From: Rikenella sp.
Lineage (GTDB): Bacteria; Bacteroidota; Bacteroidia; Bacteroidales; Rikenellaceae
Direction: 5' to 3'
NCBI GenBank assembly: GCA_029054535.1
Contig: JAIDFC010000089.1
Span: 1 to 6,565, forward strand
Length of the DNA: 6,565 nucleotides
Shown here: piece by piece, positions 6,122 through 6,565 of the stretch
How positions within the stretch are numbered: the stretch's first letter is position 1
Layout of the letters: each line of letters opens with the position of its first letter
Notes under the pieces: model-generated
Seen by the model: the letters and a program-made list of their open reading frames with translations, nothing else
Told to the model about the DNA's origin: nothing
Database searches by the model: none
Made by a program: the position numbers and the translations under genes

Positions 6122-6516
6122 AGTTTCTTCAAAATCGAGATAATCGCCTGCTCGACCGTTCGATAATCGACCGGGGTTCCTTTGGCGACATACGAAAAGG
6201 CCAAGTCCAATCCCGCCGAGGTCGTTCCGGTTTCTCCCGCCGAAGAAAGTATCGGCAACGGGTCCAACCCGTGTTTGTTGAGCCGATAAGCCTCGCGCAT
6301 GCGGCGTTTGAGCAGATTCCGAGCCACCGCCCGTCGGTGGTTCCGTTTCGGGACGATAACCATGATTCGATTCCCGTCGCCCGCCTCCCGAAAGCGAAAC
6401 GTACACTTGATCGGATAGACCAAAAACGCCTCTCCATCAGTGAAGAGGCGTCCTATATCGCTGCGTTTCGACAACCGCTCGGTCTTGGACAATGCGTATC
6501 GCCCTTTTTCGCCCAT
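6043..6516 (-). CDS. rnpA: Ribonuclease P protein component RnpA
   Basis: Protein subunit of RNase P, which binds the catalytic RNA and helps remove 5' leaders from pre-tRNAs. From the ATG at 6516 the product has 157 residues. The early motif YALSKTERLSKRSDIGRLF (8-25) and PIKCTFRF (35-42) are typical, and the signature R66-NLLKRRMRE75 is intact. ATGs at 6531 and 6561 are also in frame, and the frame is open to the window edge. The 6516 start best matches the family, where the basic ERL motif comes within 10-15 residues. The C-terminal 20-25 residues (after about 134) are hydrophilic, beyond the usual fold, and coincide with the possible yidD overlap. The upstream neighbour and promoter are outside the window. 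Confidence 0.92.
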   Translation of the reverse strand: MGEKGRYALSKTERLSKRSDIGRLFTDGEAFLVYPIKCTFRFREAGDGNRIMVIVPKRNHRRAVARNLLKRRMREAYRLNKHGLDPLPILSSAGETGTTSAGLDLAFSYVAKGTPVDYRTVEQAIISILKKLCAIRDQKTTGDGLATDNAAPLNGGR

Positions 6517-6565
6517 GTGTCCGCAACCCATGCTTAATTCGGGTCTCGACGAATCGTTCATAGAG

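Overview
The window looks like chromosomal DNA of a GC-rich member of the Bacteroidota. An Alistipes-like gut or animal-associated relative is my best guess, by inference. The reasons are: no Shine-Dalgarno-type start sites, A-rich leaders, a TAnnTTTG-type -7 box, a serine-type sulfatase of the anaerobic maturation class, a DUF4838 lipoprotein, a WbqC-like protein, and a compact rnpA-yidD pair. The GC-richness also produces many long spurious reading frames opposite the real genes.

Layout. Positions 1-596 hold no gene I can support. They contain several perfect or near-perfect inverted repeats, including a 63-nt hairpin (84-146), a 165-nt nested inverted repeat (282-446), and a degenerate 45-bp-period direct repeat right after it (449-525). 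On the minus strand follows rdgB (597-1187), the house-cleaning nucleotide pyrophosphatase. A 118-bp divergent spacer separates it from a plus-strand cluster of three closely spaced genes. These are an exported sulfatase (1306-2748), a WbqC-like protein with a GTG start (2763-3410), and a large lipoprotein with a DUF4838 region and a C-terminal F5/8 type C (discoidin-like) module (3440-5689). The gaps of 14 and 29 nt suggest one transcript. A 144-bp convergent spacer follows. The right end carries yidD and rnpA on the minus strand, with rnpA upstream of yidD and probably overlapping it.

How the genes fit together. Sulfatase and DUF4838 lipoprotein together suggest desulfation and breakdown or binding of a sulfated host or algal glycan outside the cytoplasm. 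No SusC/SusD pair, regulator or sulfatase-maturing enzyme lies in the window, so a full polysaccharide utilization locus is not shown. WbqC is a predicted cytoplasmic protein of a family linked to surface polysaccharide synthesis, and is the odd member of the trio. rnpA and yidD are core genes: tRNA 5' maturation and membrane protein insertion. The protein-coding content is otherwise ordinary; the least explained part is the palindrome-rich first 600 bases.
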